Below, one piece after another: positions 1-8,158 of a stretch of DNA of 37,826 nt (positions within the stretch are counted from its first letter, which is position 1; each line of letters begins with the position of its first letter). Source of the DNA: Oscillospiraceae bacterium (lineage in GTDB: Bacteria > Bacillota > Clostridia > Oscillospirales > Acutalibacteraceae); NCBI GenBank assembly GCA_015066465.1, contig SVOI01000019.1:1-37826 (forward strand). The letters run 5' to 3'. Below the pieces are notes generated by a model that searched no databases, was not told the origin of the DNA, and saw only the letters and a list, made by a program, of their open reading frames with translations. A program made the position numbers and the translations under genes.

Positions 1-547
1 TGTTAGTACCTATCGCTTTTTCCGGTGCGCTTAAATCAATAGCGGGTAATTGTGAAGTTCTTAAAGATAAAGCATCTAAAGAAATACCAATACCAGGGGC
101 TATTGTGCAACCTAAAAATACGTTACCCTCATCTATAACAGAAATTTTTGTTGCTGTGCCTAAATCCATAACAAGACAAGGTAATTCATATTGTGAAATA
201 GCACCAACTGCACCAGCAACTAAATCTGCACCAACTTCTTTTGGATTATCAGTAGCAATTTTAAGACCGTTTTTAATTCCAGCAGCAACAACAAGTGGCT
301 CTACCTTTGCAACTTTTTTAATTGCATCTTTAAAAGCACGGGTAAGCTCAGGAACAACAGAGCTTATAACTGCACCCTCAAAGCTACCATTTATATTTTC
401 TAAATTGAAAACAGCGTTAAGCTCAATAGCATATTGTTCACTTGTTCTGTGCCTCTGAGTTGCGAGTCTTGAAACTAAAATCAATTCATCGTTTTTATAT
501 ATACCAAGTGTTATATTTGTGTTACCAATATCAGCAACTAATACCAA
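1..547 (-). CDS. coaX: type III pantothenate kinase, C-terminus cut by window edge
   Basis: This is the ATP-dependent kinase for the first step of coenzyme A synthesis (pantothenate to 4'-phosphopantothenate), a cytosolic ASKHA-fold enzyme. The minus-strand translation begins with the phosphate-binding motif VADIGNTNITLG and continues with SEQYA and the hallmarks GAVISSVVP, DNPKEVGADLVAGA and VMDLGTATK, in the usual CoaX order. About 182 codons are visible; CoaX is normally near 255 residues, so roughly the last quarter lies outside the window. The start is the TTG at 547, because an AAGGTGGTG ribosome binding site sits just upstream (554-562, minus strand) and the P-loop follows directly. 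It is divergent from mscL and has its own promoter. Family is confident; the TTG start is likely. Confidence 0.95.
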   Translation of the reverse strand, partial: MVLVADIGNTNITLGIYKNDELILVSRLATQRHRTSEQYAIELNAVFNLENINGSFEGAVISSVVPELTRAFKDAIKKVAKVEPLVVAAGIKNGLKIATDNPKEVGADLVAGAVGAISQYELPCLVMDLGTATKISVIDEGNVFLGCTIAPGIGISLDALSLRTSQLPAIDLSAPEKAIGTN

Positions 548-576
548 AAGAAACACCACCTTGTTAGTTTTTAATA

Positions 577-605
577 ATTATACACCCGAAAAAGTAAATT
601 ATCAA
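577..605 (-). promoter_or_regulatory. sigma-A type promoter for coaX
   Basis: On the minus strand TTGATA (600-605) and TATAAT (577-582) are separated by exactly 17 bases and lie 30 bases upstream of the coaX TTG start. This is a near-consensus housekeeping promoter read directly from the sequence. Confidence 0.75.
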
Positions 606-677
606 GCGAATTGAGATTTAAAAAGCAAAAAAAATTATTGAAATTGAAATAAAATACTTTAAATTTATTGTGCAATA

Positions 678-686
678 TGTTATAAT
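678..686 (+). promoter_or_regulatory. extended -10 promoter upstream of mscL
   Basis: TGTTATAAT gives a TG-N-TATAAT extended -10 box 31 bases before the mscL ATG. No good -35 hexamer is seen at 16-18 bases, which is tolerated by extended -10 promoters. It would drive mscL-murT-gatD. Confidence 0.5.
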
Positions 687-716
687 ATATCAAACTTTTG
701 TAAGGAGTTGTGGAAT

Positions 717-1277
717 ATGGCAGATATTCAGACGAATGTTGAAACTGCTTTGAAAAAAGATATGGAAAACAAATTAAAAAAAGAATTGCAAAAAGAATTA
801 AAGAAAGGTTCAGGTTTTATGAACGAATTTAAAAAATTTATATCACGCGGTAATGTTATTGACCTTGCAGTTGGTGTTATTGTTGGTAGTTCGTTTACTG
901 CTATTGTTAATTCACTTGTAAATAATATCATTACACCACTTATTACGCTTATTACTGGTAAGGTTTCAGTGAAAGAGCTTTTTATATCTCTTGATGGTAA
1001 AGAATATGACTCTTTAGAAGCTGCAACAGAAGCAGGGGCTGCTACATTAAGTTATGGTCTTTTTATTCAATCTGTAATTGACTTTATTATTATCGCGTTT
1101 GTTGTATTCCTTATGGTAAAGGGTATTAACAGAATTCGTGATATAGGTAAAAGTAAAGAAGCACCAGTAGAAGAAGCACCAACAACAAAGGTTTGCCCTT
1201 TCTGTAAGAGTGAAATTAATATTGAAGCAACAAGATGCCCTAACTGTACTTCACAATTAGAAGGAGAAGCAGAATGA
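717..1277 (+). CDS. mscL: large-conductance mechanosensitive channel with C-terminal zinc ribbon
   Basis: MscL is a homopentameric membrane channel that opens under membrane tension to release solutes during hypo-osmotic shock. After a Lys/Glu-rich N-terminal extension of about 30 residues comes the family signature FKKFISRGNVIDLAVGVIVG, with TM1, an extracellular loop of about 40 residues, and TM2 (SVIDFIIIAFVVFLMVKGI). The tail carries a treble CPFC...CPNC zinc ribbon instead of the plain C-terminal helix bundle of E. coli MscL. At 186 residues it is longer than the usual 130-150 because of both extensions. The ATG at 717 is preferred over the upstream in-frame TTG at 708, because AAGGAG at 702-707 is spaced correctly for 717. 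It overlaps murT by 4 bases. Confidence 0.95.
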   Translation: MADIQTNVETALKKDMENKLKKELQKELKKGSGFMNEFKKFISRGNVIDLAVGVIVGSSFTAIVNSLVNNIITPLITLITGKVSVKELFISLDGKEYDSLEAATEAGAATLSYGLFIQSVIDFIIIAFVVFLMVKGINRIRDIGKSKEAPVEEAPTTKVCPFCKSEINIEATRCPNCTSQLEGEAE

Positions 1278-2659
1278 GTGAATTAAGATATTTTATAGCA
1301 TTGTGGGCATCAAAGTCCGCTTATATTCTTTTAAAGCTTTTAAAAAGAAATGCAACAATGTTCCCGGGGTATTTGGCACTTAAAATCTGCCCTGATTATT
1401 TAGCACAAACAAAGAAAAGTCCTAATGTGCTTTGTGTTACAGGTACAAATGGTAAAACTACAACTACCAATATGGTTGCTGATATTCTTTCTGAAAGTGG
1501 CTACAGGGTAGTTTCAAACAGATATGGCTCAAATATCAACACAGGTGTTGCAACTGCATTGACTCATAGCGTAAATGTGTTTGGTAAACCTAAAATTGAC
1601 GTGTTGGCGTTAGAGGTTGACGAGCGTTTTTCAAGACTCATTTTGCCATTTATTAAGCCAGATTACCTTATTGTTACAAACCTTTTCAGAGATTCAATAA
1701 AGCGTAACGCTCACCCTGAATATATTTTCAGTATTTTAGACACTTACGTGCCAAAAACTACAAAGCTTATTCTTAATGCGGACTGTTTGCAGTCTTCACA
1801 ACTTCTTAAAGAAAATGAGAGAGTTTATTTTTCAATTGACAGACTTCCTACAGACGTTACCGAATGTGTAAATTTGATTAACGACTTTTCATTCTGTCCT
1901 AAATGTAACGAAAAATTAAAGTTTAATTTTCTCAGATATCACCATATAGGTAATGCTTATTGTCCTAATTGTGATTTCAAGTCATATGAAGCGAAATATC
2001 ATCTTACAAATATTGATTATGATAACCAGTTAATAACAGTAAGTATTGATGGTAAAGAAGATACTTACCCTATGGTTAACCGTGCACTTTACAATATTTA
2101 TAACGAGCTTGCGGCTATTTCTTTAATGAATGAATTTAACGTTGATACCGAAAAAGTAAAAGATTATCTTCGTAAAATCAGTGTTACCCAGACCCGTTAT
2201 AAAGAGGGTAAGGTTGGTAACACGTCTATTATACGTACTATGGCTAAAGGTCAGAACTCAGTTTCTTGCTCAAGAACTCTTGATTTTGTTGGTCACGAAG
2301 AAGGCGAAAAATCAGTATTTATTATGATTGACGACCTTTTTGAAAGAAAAGATTCTTCAGAGTTTATTGGCTGGATTTATGATGCTGATTTTGAATTTTT
2401 AAATACACCTGAAATGAAGCAGGTTATTTTAGCAGGTCCAAGATGCTTTGACTACAAATTAAGACTTTTAATTGCAGGTCTTCCAGAAGAAAAAATTCTT
2501 TGTGAAGAAGATGAGTTCAAGGCAATAAAGTTAATTGATAAAAACGTCTCAAAATTCTACCTTCTTCACGATACTTCAACCTACGATTTAGCGTGTGAAG
2601 TAGAAGAAAAAATCATAGCTGACTTTAAAGCATTCAATGAGAATGGGGGTAAACAATAA
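1274..2659 (+). CDS. murT: MurT-like Mur ligase, putative lipid II isoglutaminyl synthase subunit (divergent)
   Basis: MurT is the ATP-dependent ligase subunit that, with GatD, amidates the alpha-carboxylate of D-Glu in lipid II. The Mur ligase P-loop VTGTNGKTTTTNMVADIL is intact near residue 55, followed by the family's NRYGSNINTGVATAL and by VLALEVDE. A CPKC...CPNC zinc ribbon typical of MurT lies near residues 212-237, and the DUF1727-type C-terminal domain follows. That C-terminal domain has drifted: the usual KNPxGxNxxL region reads AKGQNSVSCSRTL, and the usual NDxxADGxDxSWIWD region reads DDLFERKDSSEFIGWIYD. The gene overlaps mscL by 4 bases and gatD by 1, so translational coupling is likely. 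The family is secure. Whether it still amidates lipid II is open, given the state of its partner. Confidence 0.87.
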   Translation: MSELRYFIALWASKSAYILLKLLKRNATMFPGYLALKICPDYLAQTKKSPNVLCVTGTNGKTTTTNMVADILSESGYRVVSNRYGSNINTGVATALTHSVNVFGKPKIDVLALEVDERFSRLILPFIKPDYLIVTNLFRDSIKRNAHPEYIFSILDTYVPKTTKLILNADCLQSSQLLKENERVYFSIDRLPTDVTECVNLINDFSFCPKCNEKLKFNFLRYHHIGNAYCPNCDFKSYEAKYHLTNIDYDNQLITVSIDGKEDTYPMVNRALYNIYNELAAISLMNEFNVDTEKVKDYLRKISVTQTRYKEGKVGNTSIIRTMAKGQNSVSCSRTLDFVGHEEGEKSVFIMIDDLFERKDSSEFIGWIYDADFEFLNTPEMKQVILAGPRCFDYKLRLLIAGLPEEKILCEEDEFKAIKLIDKNVSKFYLLHDTSTYDLACEVEEKIIADFKAFNENGGKQ

Positions 2660-3366
2660 TGAAAATTGAAATTCTTTACCCTGAGGTTTGTTGTCTTTTT
2701 GGTGACAAAGCGAATATGCGCTATTTTAAATTGTGTTTACCAGATGAAGAATTCATTGAAACACCTATTAAAGAAAATCCAAGATTTTTAACTGAAGACG
2801 TTGATATGGTTTATATCGGTTCTTGCAGTGAATCAAATCAGGAGAAAATTCTTTCACGTTTAAAGGGTTACGAAGAAAGAATAAATACACTTATAGATAA
2901 AGGTGTTGTATTTTTAACTACTGGTAATGCGTTTGAGATTTTTGGTAAGTATATTGAGAATACGGATGGAACAAAAATTGATGCTTTAAATATCTTTTCG
3001 TTTAATTCTGTAAGAACTATTCCAAAAAGAAATAACTCGCTTTTTGTTGGTGAATATGAGAATATTGATATTGTTGGTTACACAAGCAGATTTTCACATA
3101 CTTACAATATAGAAAAAAACGACGAGTTTATTTCAGTGAAAAAGGGCTTTGGTGCTTCAATTGAGAGTAAAAATGAAGGTGTTAAGAGAAATAATTTCTT
3201 TGGCACGTATCTTTTAGGACCTTTCTTAATTCAGAACCCACTTTTCACAAAAGAGCTTATGAAAAAGTTGGGAGTTGAAAACCCTGAGCTTCCATTTGAA
3301 GCTGATATTATGAAAGCTTATGAAGTAAGACTTGTAGAGCTTAATAAAGATATTGTATTTGATTAA
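2659..3366 (+). CDS. gatD: GatD-like glutamine amidotransferase subunit lacking apparent catalytic Cys and His
   Basis: GatD is the class-I (CobB/CobQ-type) glutaminase partner of MurT and feeds ammonia from glutamine to it. Fold-level features are present: the N-terminal ILYPEVCCLFGDKANM, a central strand GVVFLTTGNAFEIFG, and a C-terminal GTYLLGPFLIQNP. In working members the central motif carries the nucleophilic Cys (CGGYQxxG-like) and the C-terminal one reads YLHGP with the catalytic His. Here the Cys region (residues 86-91, TTGNAF) has no Cys and the His position is Leu186. Its 235 residues are close to the family length. It starts on the overlapping stop/start of murT and ends at a strong terminator. 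I infer a catalytically dead or repurposed amidotransferase subunit. Membership is clear, glutaminase function doubtful. Confidence 0.82.
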   Translation: MKIEILYPEVCCLFGDKANMRYFKLCLPDEEFIETPIKENPRFLTEDVDMVYIGSCSESNQEKILSRLKGYEERINTLIDKGVVFLTTGNAFEIFGKYIENTDGTKIDALNIFSFNSVRTIPKRNNSLFVGEYENIDIVGYTSRFSHTYNIEKNDEFISVKKGFGASIESKNEGVKRNNFFGTYLLGPFLIQNPLFTKELMKKLGVENPELPFEADIMKAYEVRLVELNKDIVFD

Positions 3367-3373
3367 GAAAAAC

Positions 3374-3410
3374 AACAGTTAATCGCTTTATTGTCGATTA
3401 ACTGTTTTTT
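3374..3410 (+). terminator. rho-independent terminator after gatD
   Basis: A perfect 12-bp inverted repeat (AACAGTTAATCG, 3374-3385, with 3395-3406) and a 9-base loop are followed by a T run, directly after the gatD stop. Confidence 0.9.
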
Positions 3411-3413
3411 ATA

Positions 3414-3442
3414 TTGACATTATTTAGTAAAAGTAGTATGAT
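3414..3442 (+). promoter_or_regulatory. sigma-A promoter of the blaI operon
   Basis: TTGACA (3414-3419), a 17-base spacer and TATGAT (3437-3442) make a near-consensus promoter 58 bases before the blaI start. A palindrome lies just downstream. Confidence 0.85.
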
Positions 3443-3450
3443 TTGTCTAT

Positions 3451-3470
3451 CAGATTAAACTTTTAATCTG
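3451..3470 (+). promoter_or_regulatory. candidate BlaI operator, 20-bp near-perfect palindrome
   Basis: CAGATTAAA and TTTAATCTG form a palindrome broken only at the two central bases, placed at roughly +2 to +21 of the predicted transcript. BlaI/MecI-type repressors bind dyads overlapping their own promoters, so this is the obvious autoregulatory site. It does not match the staphylococcal TACA/TGTA core, so the assignment rests on position and symmetry. Confidence 0.5.
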
Positions 3471-3500
3471 TACTTAATTGCATGAAGGGGTGATGAGAGG

Positions 3501-3860
3501 GTGGAAACACCAAAAGTATTTGAAAGTGAATATCGTTTTTGCCTTATTATGTGGGAAAATGCACCGATGACTATGTCAGACCTTGCGAAAGTTTGTAAGG
3601 AGAAAATTGGCTGGTCCAGAACTACTACATATACGGTAATTAAACGATTAGAAGAGCGTGGGGTTCTCAAAAAAGAAGGTTCAACAGTAATTCCTGTTTA
3701 CACAAAAGAAGAAATTCAGGTTTCTGAGGTTGATGAGCTTATTGAGAAAAAATTTGAAAATAACTTACCTGCATTTATTGCTGCTTTTTCAAAAAGCAAA
3801 AAGTTAAGTAAAACAGATATCGACGAGATTAAAAAGATTATTGAAAATGCAGGAGAATAA
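3501..3860 (+). CDS. BlaI/MecI/CopY family winged-helix repressor
   Basis: This is a DNA-binding repressor that in known systems is inactivated by proteolysis triggered by a cognate M56 (BlaR1/MecR1) membrane peptidase. The 119-residue length, the winged-helix region APMTMSDLAKVC...WSRTTTYTVIKRLEERGVLKKEG and the acidic, helical C-terminal dimerisation part match the family. The GTG at 3501 is chosen because AAGGGGTG (3485-3492) is at good spacing and the protein begins at the usual place for the family. It is followed 2 bases later by the M56 gene, giving the classic repressor-sensor pair. No beta-lactamase or PBP2a-like gene is present; the third gene of the operon is an FN3 protein. Confidence 0.93.
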   Translation: METPKVFESEYRFCLIMWENAPMTMSDLAKVCKEKIGWSRTTTYTVIKRLEERGVLKKEGSTVIPVYTKEEIQVSEVDELIEKKFENNLPAFIAAFSKSKKLSKTDIDEIKKIIENAGE

Positions 3861-3862
3861 TT

Positions 3863-5206
3863 ATGAAAGAAATGTTTGAGTTGCTATTTTCTGTAACATT
3901 GTCATCCAATGTTTTTATAATGGCGATACTTTTAATTCGTTTCTTATTTAAAAACTCGTCAAAAAATTCAAGGTTAATTTTATGGTTACTTATTGGAATA
4001 AAACTGATTTTACCATTTAATATAGAAAGTAAGTTCAGTTTGTTGCCATCATCTTTTGTCACAATTATAGGTGAACAGAAGAGTGTTACCACCAATGTTG
4101 TTGCACCACAAATAGAAAGTGTTGGTAACTCGGGTAATGACTGGTCTGTGGTTTGTGGCTTGTGGGCAATAGGTACTTCGATTATCTTGATTTATGGCGT
4201 AGTTAGTTTTTGGAGATTATATAAAAATACAAGAGATGCGATAAAAATGGAGGATAATATTTTCCAGAGTGAAAGAATAGTTTCGCCATTTGTTTTAGGG
4301 GTAATGAAACCTAAAATATATATTCCGTTCAATTTAGATGATGAAACACTTTCACATATTATATCGCACGAAAAATCCCATATCAAAAGCTTTGATAATG
4401 TAACAAAGCTTTTTGCGTTCATATTACTGGCAGTTCATTGGTTTAATCCGTTGGTTTGGGTTTGCTTTAAACTTTTTACTAAAGATATTGAACTTGCTTG
4501 TGATGAAAGAGTAGTTAAAAACTACACATTAGAAAAGAGAAAATTGTATGCCGAGGCGTTGCTCAGATGTGCAGTAAATGAAGGCAGAGGGATTATTCAT
4601 CCATTGGCATTTGGCGAAGTAAGCATAAAGGATAGAATAAAATTTGTAGTGTCTTATAAAAAGAGTTTAAAAATGGTTTTAGTTCTGTTTTTTATTGCAG
4701 TAATTGTTGTAGCTGTGTGTCTGGGTACAGTTCCAAAGGTCAGTGCGAAAGAATCTGCACAAAATAAAATCCCTGTTGTAGAAGAATCTACCACAGAAGT
4801 GTATGTTGAAGAAACTACAACAGAACCTGTTACAGAAGAGGTTACAGAGCCTACTACAGAAATAGCAGAATATAATGCTGAATATCAGGAAACTCAACCA
4901 GAATTTAATCTTGATGATATTGACCCTGAATATCGAGAAGCGTTTTCAATAGCACAAGAAGAAGGGATACACGTAGGTGAAGTTATGCTTCGTCAGTCTT
5001 TGGAAGAACAAGCTGAAGAATACAGAGAAATGTATAATGATTTGCCTACAAGGGAACAGGTAACTTACCCAGCAGTCAAAGAAATACCAGAGGTGATAGA
5101 ACTTTTCCCGGAGCCTGAATTACCACAGACTGGTTTTGACGTGGGTAGTGATAAAAGCAATGGTGTACAAAGAATACCTGGTTTAACGGCGTATTCATTT
5201 CCATGA
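3863..5206 (+). CDS. M56 family metallopeptidase, BlaR1/MecR1-like, without penicillin-sensor domain
   Basis: This is an integral-membrane zinc peptidase expected to sense a signal and trigger removal of the adjacent BlaI-type repressor. Several TM helices occupy the first ~290 residues, and the zinc motif HEKSH lies at residues 169-173 with the downstream ELACDERVV motif supplying the third ligand. A final TM (MVLVLFFIAVIVVAVCLG, near residue 272) leads into an extracellular tail of about 150 residues rich in Thr/Glu (TTEVYVEETTTEP-like), with no transpeptidase-like SxxK sensor domain. The input is therefore probably not a beta-lactam bound to a PBP-like domain. An LPQTG at residues 420-424 lacks the hydrophobic and basic tail of a sortase signal. 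It is the second gene of a three-gene operon. Confidence 0.88.
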   Translation: MKEMFELLFSVTLSSNVFIMAILLIRFLFKNSSKNSRLILWLLIGIKLILPFNIESKFSLLPSSFVTIIGEQKSVTTNVVAPQIESVGNSGNDWSVVCGLWAIGTSIILIYGVVSFWRLYKNTRDAIKMEDNIFQSERIVSPFVLGVMKPKIYIPFNLDDETLSHIISHEKSHIKSFDNVTKLFAFILLAVHWFNPLVWVCFKLFTKDIELACDERVVKNYTLEKRKLYAEALLRCAVNEGRGIIHPLAFGEVSIKDRIKFVVSYKKSLKMVLVLFFIAVIVVAVCLGTVPKVSAKESAQNKIPVVEESTTEVYVEETTTEPVTEEVTEPTTEIAEYNAEYQETQPEFNLDDIDPEYREAFSIAQEEGIHVGEVMLRQSLEEQAEEYREMYNDLPTREQVTYPAVKEIPEVIELFPEPELPQTGFDVGSDKSNGVQRIPGLTAYSFP

Positions 5207-5237
5207 TGATATTAAGATAAATATAAGGAGAGATTAA

Positions 5238-8036
5238 ATGAAAACAACCAAAAAATTTATAATGATGATTCTTGCAGTGATTATGCTTTTTAGTATAATT
5301 GCAGTTGGAGCACAAGCTGCATCAGTTGATTTTATTAAAGCAAATTACGGCTATATGGTGCCGACAGATGCTAAGTTTACAAAAAGTATTTCCACAGTAA
5401 AGCTTTATGGTGATTATGATTACATCAATTTTTTAATTGAATCAACTTCTAATGATGTATATTTCTTTTATGAAATTTACTCCGATAAAGATATGACCAA
5501 GCTTGTAGGTGGTGGCTCTACTTATTGTGCTGATTCGGGGTCATATGTTTTTTCACCTGCAATTAAATTAAAGGGTAATTTCAAATCAGATAAAACGTAT
5601 TATTGTGCTACATATGCTGCGAAAACAGAAGATGGAGAGAACGTTAAGGTTTCAGAAAAATCAGTAAAAAGCTTTAAACTCAAAGTAACACTTAAGCCTA
5701 AATTCAAGCAAAAAGTTGTTATTTTAAAAAGTGTAAAAAACACTGTGGATGGCCCTACAATCACTTGGAAGAAACTTTCAAACGGTACAACAAAGTACGT
5801 TGTGTATCGTAAAGGTGTAACCGATGCCAAATGGAAGAAAATTGCAACTGTGAAAGGTGATACTTATTCTTATACAGATAAATCAATAAAAGATAAGAAC
5901 GTTACCTATATGTATACAGTAAAGGGTTGCGACAAAAACGGAACTAAAACAAGGTGTCAATATAACGGTCTTTTGGCGCTTTATGCTAAAGCACCTAAGG
6001 TTACTGCCGTTAATGTTACAACAGATAATAAAATAGAAATTAAATGGAAGAGCTCTTCTCCTACTGCTACATATAGAATTTACAGAAGTGAAAACAATGG
6101 TAAATATAAGCTTGTAGCAAAAAACATAACTGGTACAACTTACTATGATGACACTGCAAAAAATAGTGGTAGTCGTTATAAATATGCAGTTAAAGCGGCT
6201 ATTCCTACGGAGTATGGTACGGCAGTAAGCTCATATAAGGCTACTAAAAACAGAACTTTCTTAGCAGCTCCTGAGCTTAATCCTGTTGTTGTGACTGATA
6301 ACGGACTTAGTATCAGTTGGAGTTCTGTAAATGGTGCTACGGGTTATACAGTTTACAGAAAAACTTTAGATGAAAAGGCTGAGTTCACAGAGTTAGCGAA
6401 GGTTGATGCAAATACACTTGCATTTACCGATACAACCGCAAATGCTCAAAGTGCATTTAGCTACACTGTACGTGCAACTACCGAAAAAGTGAATGGTAGT
6501 TATAATAGCAAGGGCGCTGAATATTTTGTTCTTGGTAAGCCTGTAATTACCAAAGTAGAAATTTGGCTTGGTGAAGGTTACCAGAAAATCTCCTGGACTG
6601 GTGATAGTAGGACTACAAAATACAATGTTTATGTAAAAGGGAATAATGACTGGGAGTTGTTAGGTTCAACTGTTTTCAATGAATTCCAAACATACGATAC
6701 GGGTAAAGAACTTTTTGGTAAGTTGGAATTTTGTGTGGAAGCGGTTCGAGGGGATTTAATGAGCACAAGTGACTCTTATGAATTTGAATCATATCCTAAT
6801 GTTAATATAACAGCTAAAGAGAATCTTGTTGCAGGAAATCGTTTACAATGGGAAGTAAACAAATTAGCAGAAAAATACAATGTTTACAGAGCTACTGTTG
6901 ATAAAGAAACAGGTGAAAAGACTCAATATGAACTTATAATAACACTAAATGCATCAGGTGATAAAAAGTATTTAGAAGTGCTTGATGAAACTGCAATTGA
7001 TGGTGTGAATTATGTTTATAAAATCAATGCGTTTTATTATGGGGAGGAACACGAAAGCGCTACAGAAATGAATATTTACAGAACTGCTCCAAATGTATCT
7101 TTACCAAATGAAAAGATTGAATTGGAATCATATAGTAGTTATGAGTATCGTGATGTTAATAATTACATTTGGATAGCAACGAAGGAAGATGAGGTTATTC
7201 CTCGTGTATATTATTTCTATGATTATCAAACACGAAATTGGGTTAATGTTTTTTCACATTACGCAAATGGAAACTCAGAGCAGATAGCAGAAAGTCAGTT
7301 AAGAGATGCTGGTGTTTATCCTGATGCAAATGGCGAATATAAAATGGCAGTTGTGTATTTAACAGGTGATAATGGTTTTTATACAGAAACAACATCTATA
7401 GACAGAAATGTAATAACTATTAAATTTCCTGATAAGTATGTAGAAGAAATTTCAGCTGAATTGGAATCCAAACAAATTAAATTGAATTGGAAAAATGTTG
7501 AAGGTGCCAAAAAATATATAGTTACCTATACTGATGCTTCATATAAAGAAAATTCGATAGAGGTAGAAAGATGTGCATCAGCAACAACTTATTGTTATTT
7601 ACCTTCGAATTTAGAAAAAGGTTGTACCTACGATGTTAAACTTGCGACAATTTATGAGGATGGTTCAAAAAGTTATTTGAGTGGCAAAAAGGTTAATTTG
7701 CATGGTATCCCGAAATTGACTCATGTAAATAAGGTTGTTTCAAAGGTTGATGGCTCAAATTTAGTTTATGTGCATCTTGAAGAGGCCATCTTTTACAGTG
7801 ATACTGCTATTTTATACAGAAAAGCCCCTGGTTCTACAAACTGGGAAGTAGTAAAATCCCTTGGCGATTTTCATTCTTACTCAACAAAATACGGTTACGC
7901 TTATCAAGATGAAACAGCTAATGGTTTAATTGCATACACCTATACTGTAAGATATAAAGAGGATGAATCAAAAGTAGGTCCAGAAACAGATATTGGTAGT
8001 TGGTATGACGAGAAAGGTGTAACATTAAAGATTTAA
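5238..8036 (+). CDS. large secreted protein built of fibronectin type III-like repeats
   Basis: A signal peptide (MKTTKKFIMMILAVIMLFS...AQAAS, about 28 residues) points to export. The rest is a chain of beta-sandwich, FN3-like units beginning near residues 152, 250, 343, 432, 518, 616, 729 and 822, each with the ITW/ISW-x-x-xxATxYxVYRK pattern and a YxYTVRA-like last strand. No catalytic domain, LPxTG signal, SLH or dockerin module is visible at the C-terminus, so it is probably a free or non-covalently bound surface protein. AAGGAG precedes the ATG at good spacing, 31 bases after the M56 gene. It is thus the probable target of the BlaI/M56 control, and a terminator follows. Ligand and role are unknown. 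Confidence 0.85.
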   Translation: MKTTKKFIMMILAVIMLFSIIAVGAQAASVDFIKANYGYMVPTDAKFTKSISTVKLYGDYDYINFLIESTSNDVYFFYEIYSDKDMTKLVGGGSTYCADSGSYVFSPAIKLKGNFKSDKTYYCATYAAKTEDGENVKVSEKSVKSFKLKVTLKPKFKQKVVILKSVKNTVDGPTITWKKLSNGTTKYVVYRKGVTDAKWKKIATVKGDTYSYTDKSIKDKNVTYMYTVKGCDKNGTKTRCQYNGLLALYAKAPKVTAVNVTTDNKIEIKWKSSSPTATYRIYRSENNGKYKLVAKNITGTTYYDDTAKNSGSRYKYAVKAAIPTEYGTAVSSYKATKNRTFLAAPELNPVVVTDNGLSISWSSVNGATGYTVYRKTLDEKAEFTELAKVDANTLAFTDTTANAQSAFSYTVRATTEKVNGSYNSKGAEYFVLGKPVITKVEIWLGEGYQKISWTGDSRTTKYNVYVKGNNDWELLGSTVFNEFQTYDTGKELFGKLEFCVEAVRGDLMSTSDSYEFESYPNVNITAKENLVAGNRLQWEVNKLAEKYNVYRATVDKETGEKTQYELIITLNASGDKKYLEVLDETAIDGVNYVYKINAFYYGEEHESATEMNIYRTAPNVSLPNEKIELESYSSYEYRDVNNYIWIATKEDEVIPRVYYFYDYQTRNWVNVFSHYANGNSEQIAESQLRDAGVYPDANGEYKMAVVYLTGDNGFYTETTSIDRNVITIKFPDKYVEEISAELESKQIKLNWKNVEGAKKYIVTYTDASYKENSIEVERCASATTYCYLPSNLEKGCTYDVKLATIYEDGSKSYLSGKKVNLHGIPKLTHVNKVVSKVDGSNLVYVHLEEAIFYSDTAILYRKAPGSTNWEVVKSLGDFHSYSTKYGYAYQDETANGLIAYTYTVRYKEDESKVGPETDIGSWYDEKGVTLKI

Positions 8037-8103
8037 AATAACCAAAAATTACAAAAACACACCCAAAAGTTACATTTTGAGCAAATTTTATATTAAAAAG
8101 AAT

Positions 8104-8142
8104 AAAATACAGATGAAGGTAAAACTTCATCTGTATTTTTAT
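8104..8142 (+). terminator. rho-independent terminator after the FN3 gene
   Basis: AAATACAGATGAAG (8105-8118) pairs with CTTCATCTGTATTT (8125-8138) around a 6-base loop, followed by T-rich sequence. It separates the blaI operon from the tandem membrane-protein array, although the next gene starts only about 20 bases later. Confidence 0.88.
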
Positions 8143-8158
8143 TTTGTGGGTGATTATT

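Noticed and set aside
105-458. Plus-strand open frame of 117 codons
   Set aside because: It is the antisense shadow of coaX, whose motifs are clear on the minus strand.
5120-5134. LPQTG motif near the C-terminus of the M56 peptidase (sortase signal?)
   Set aside because: The 23 residues after it are polar, with no hydrophobic segment or basic tail, so it is not a sorting signal.
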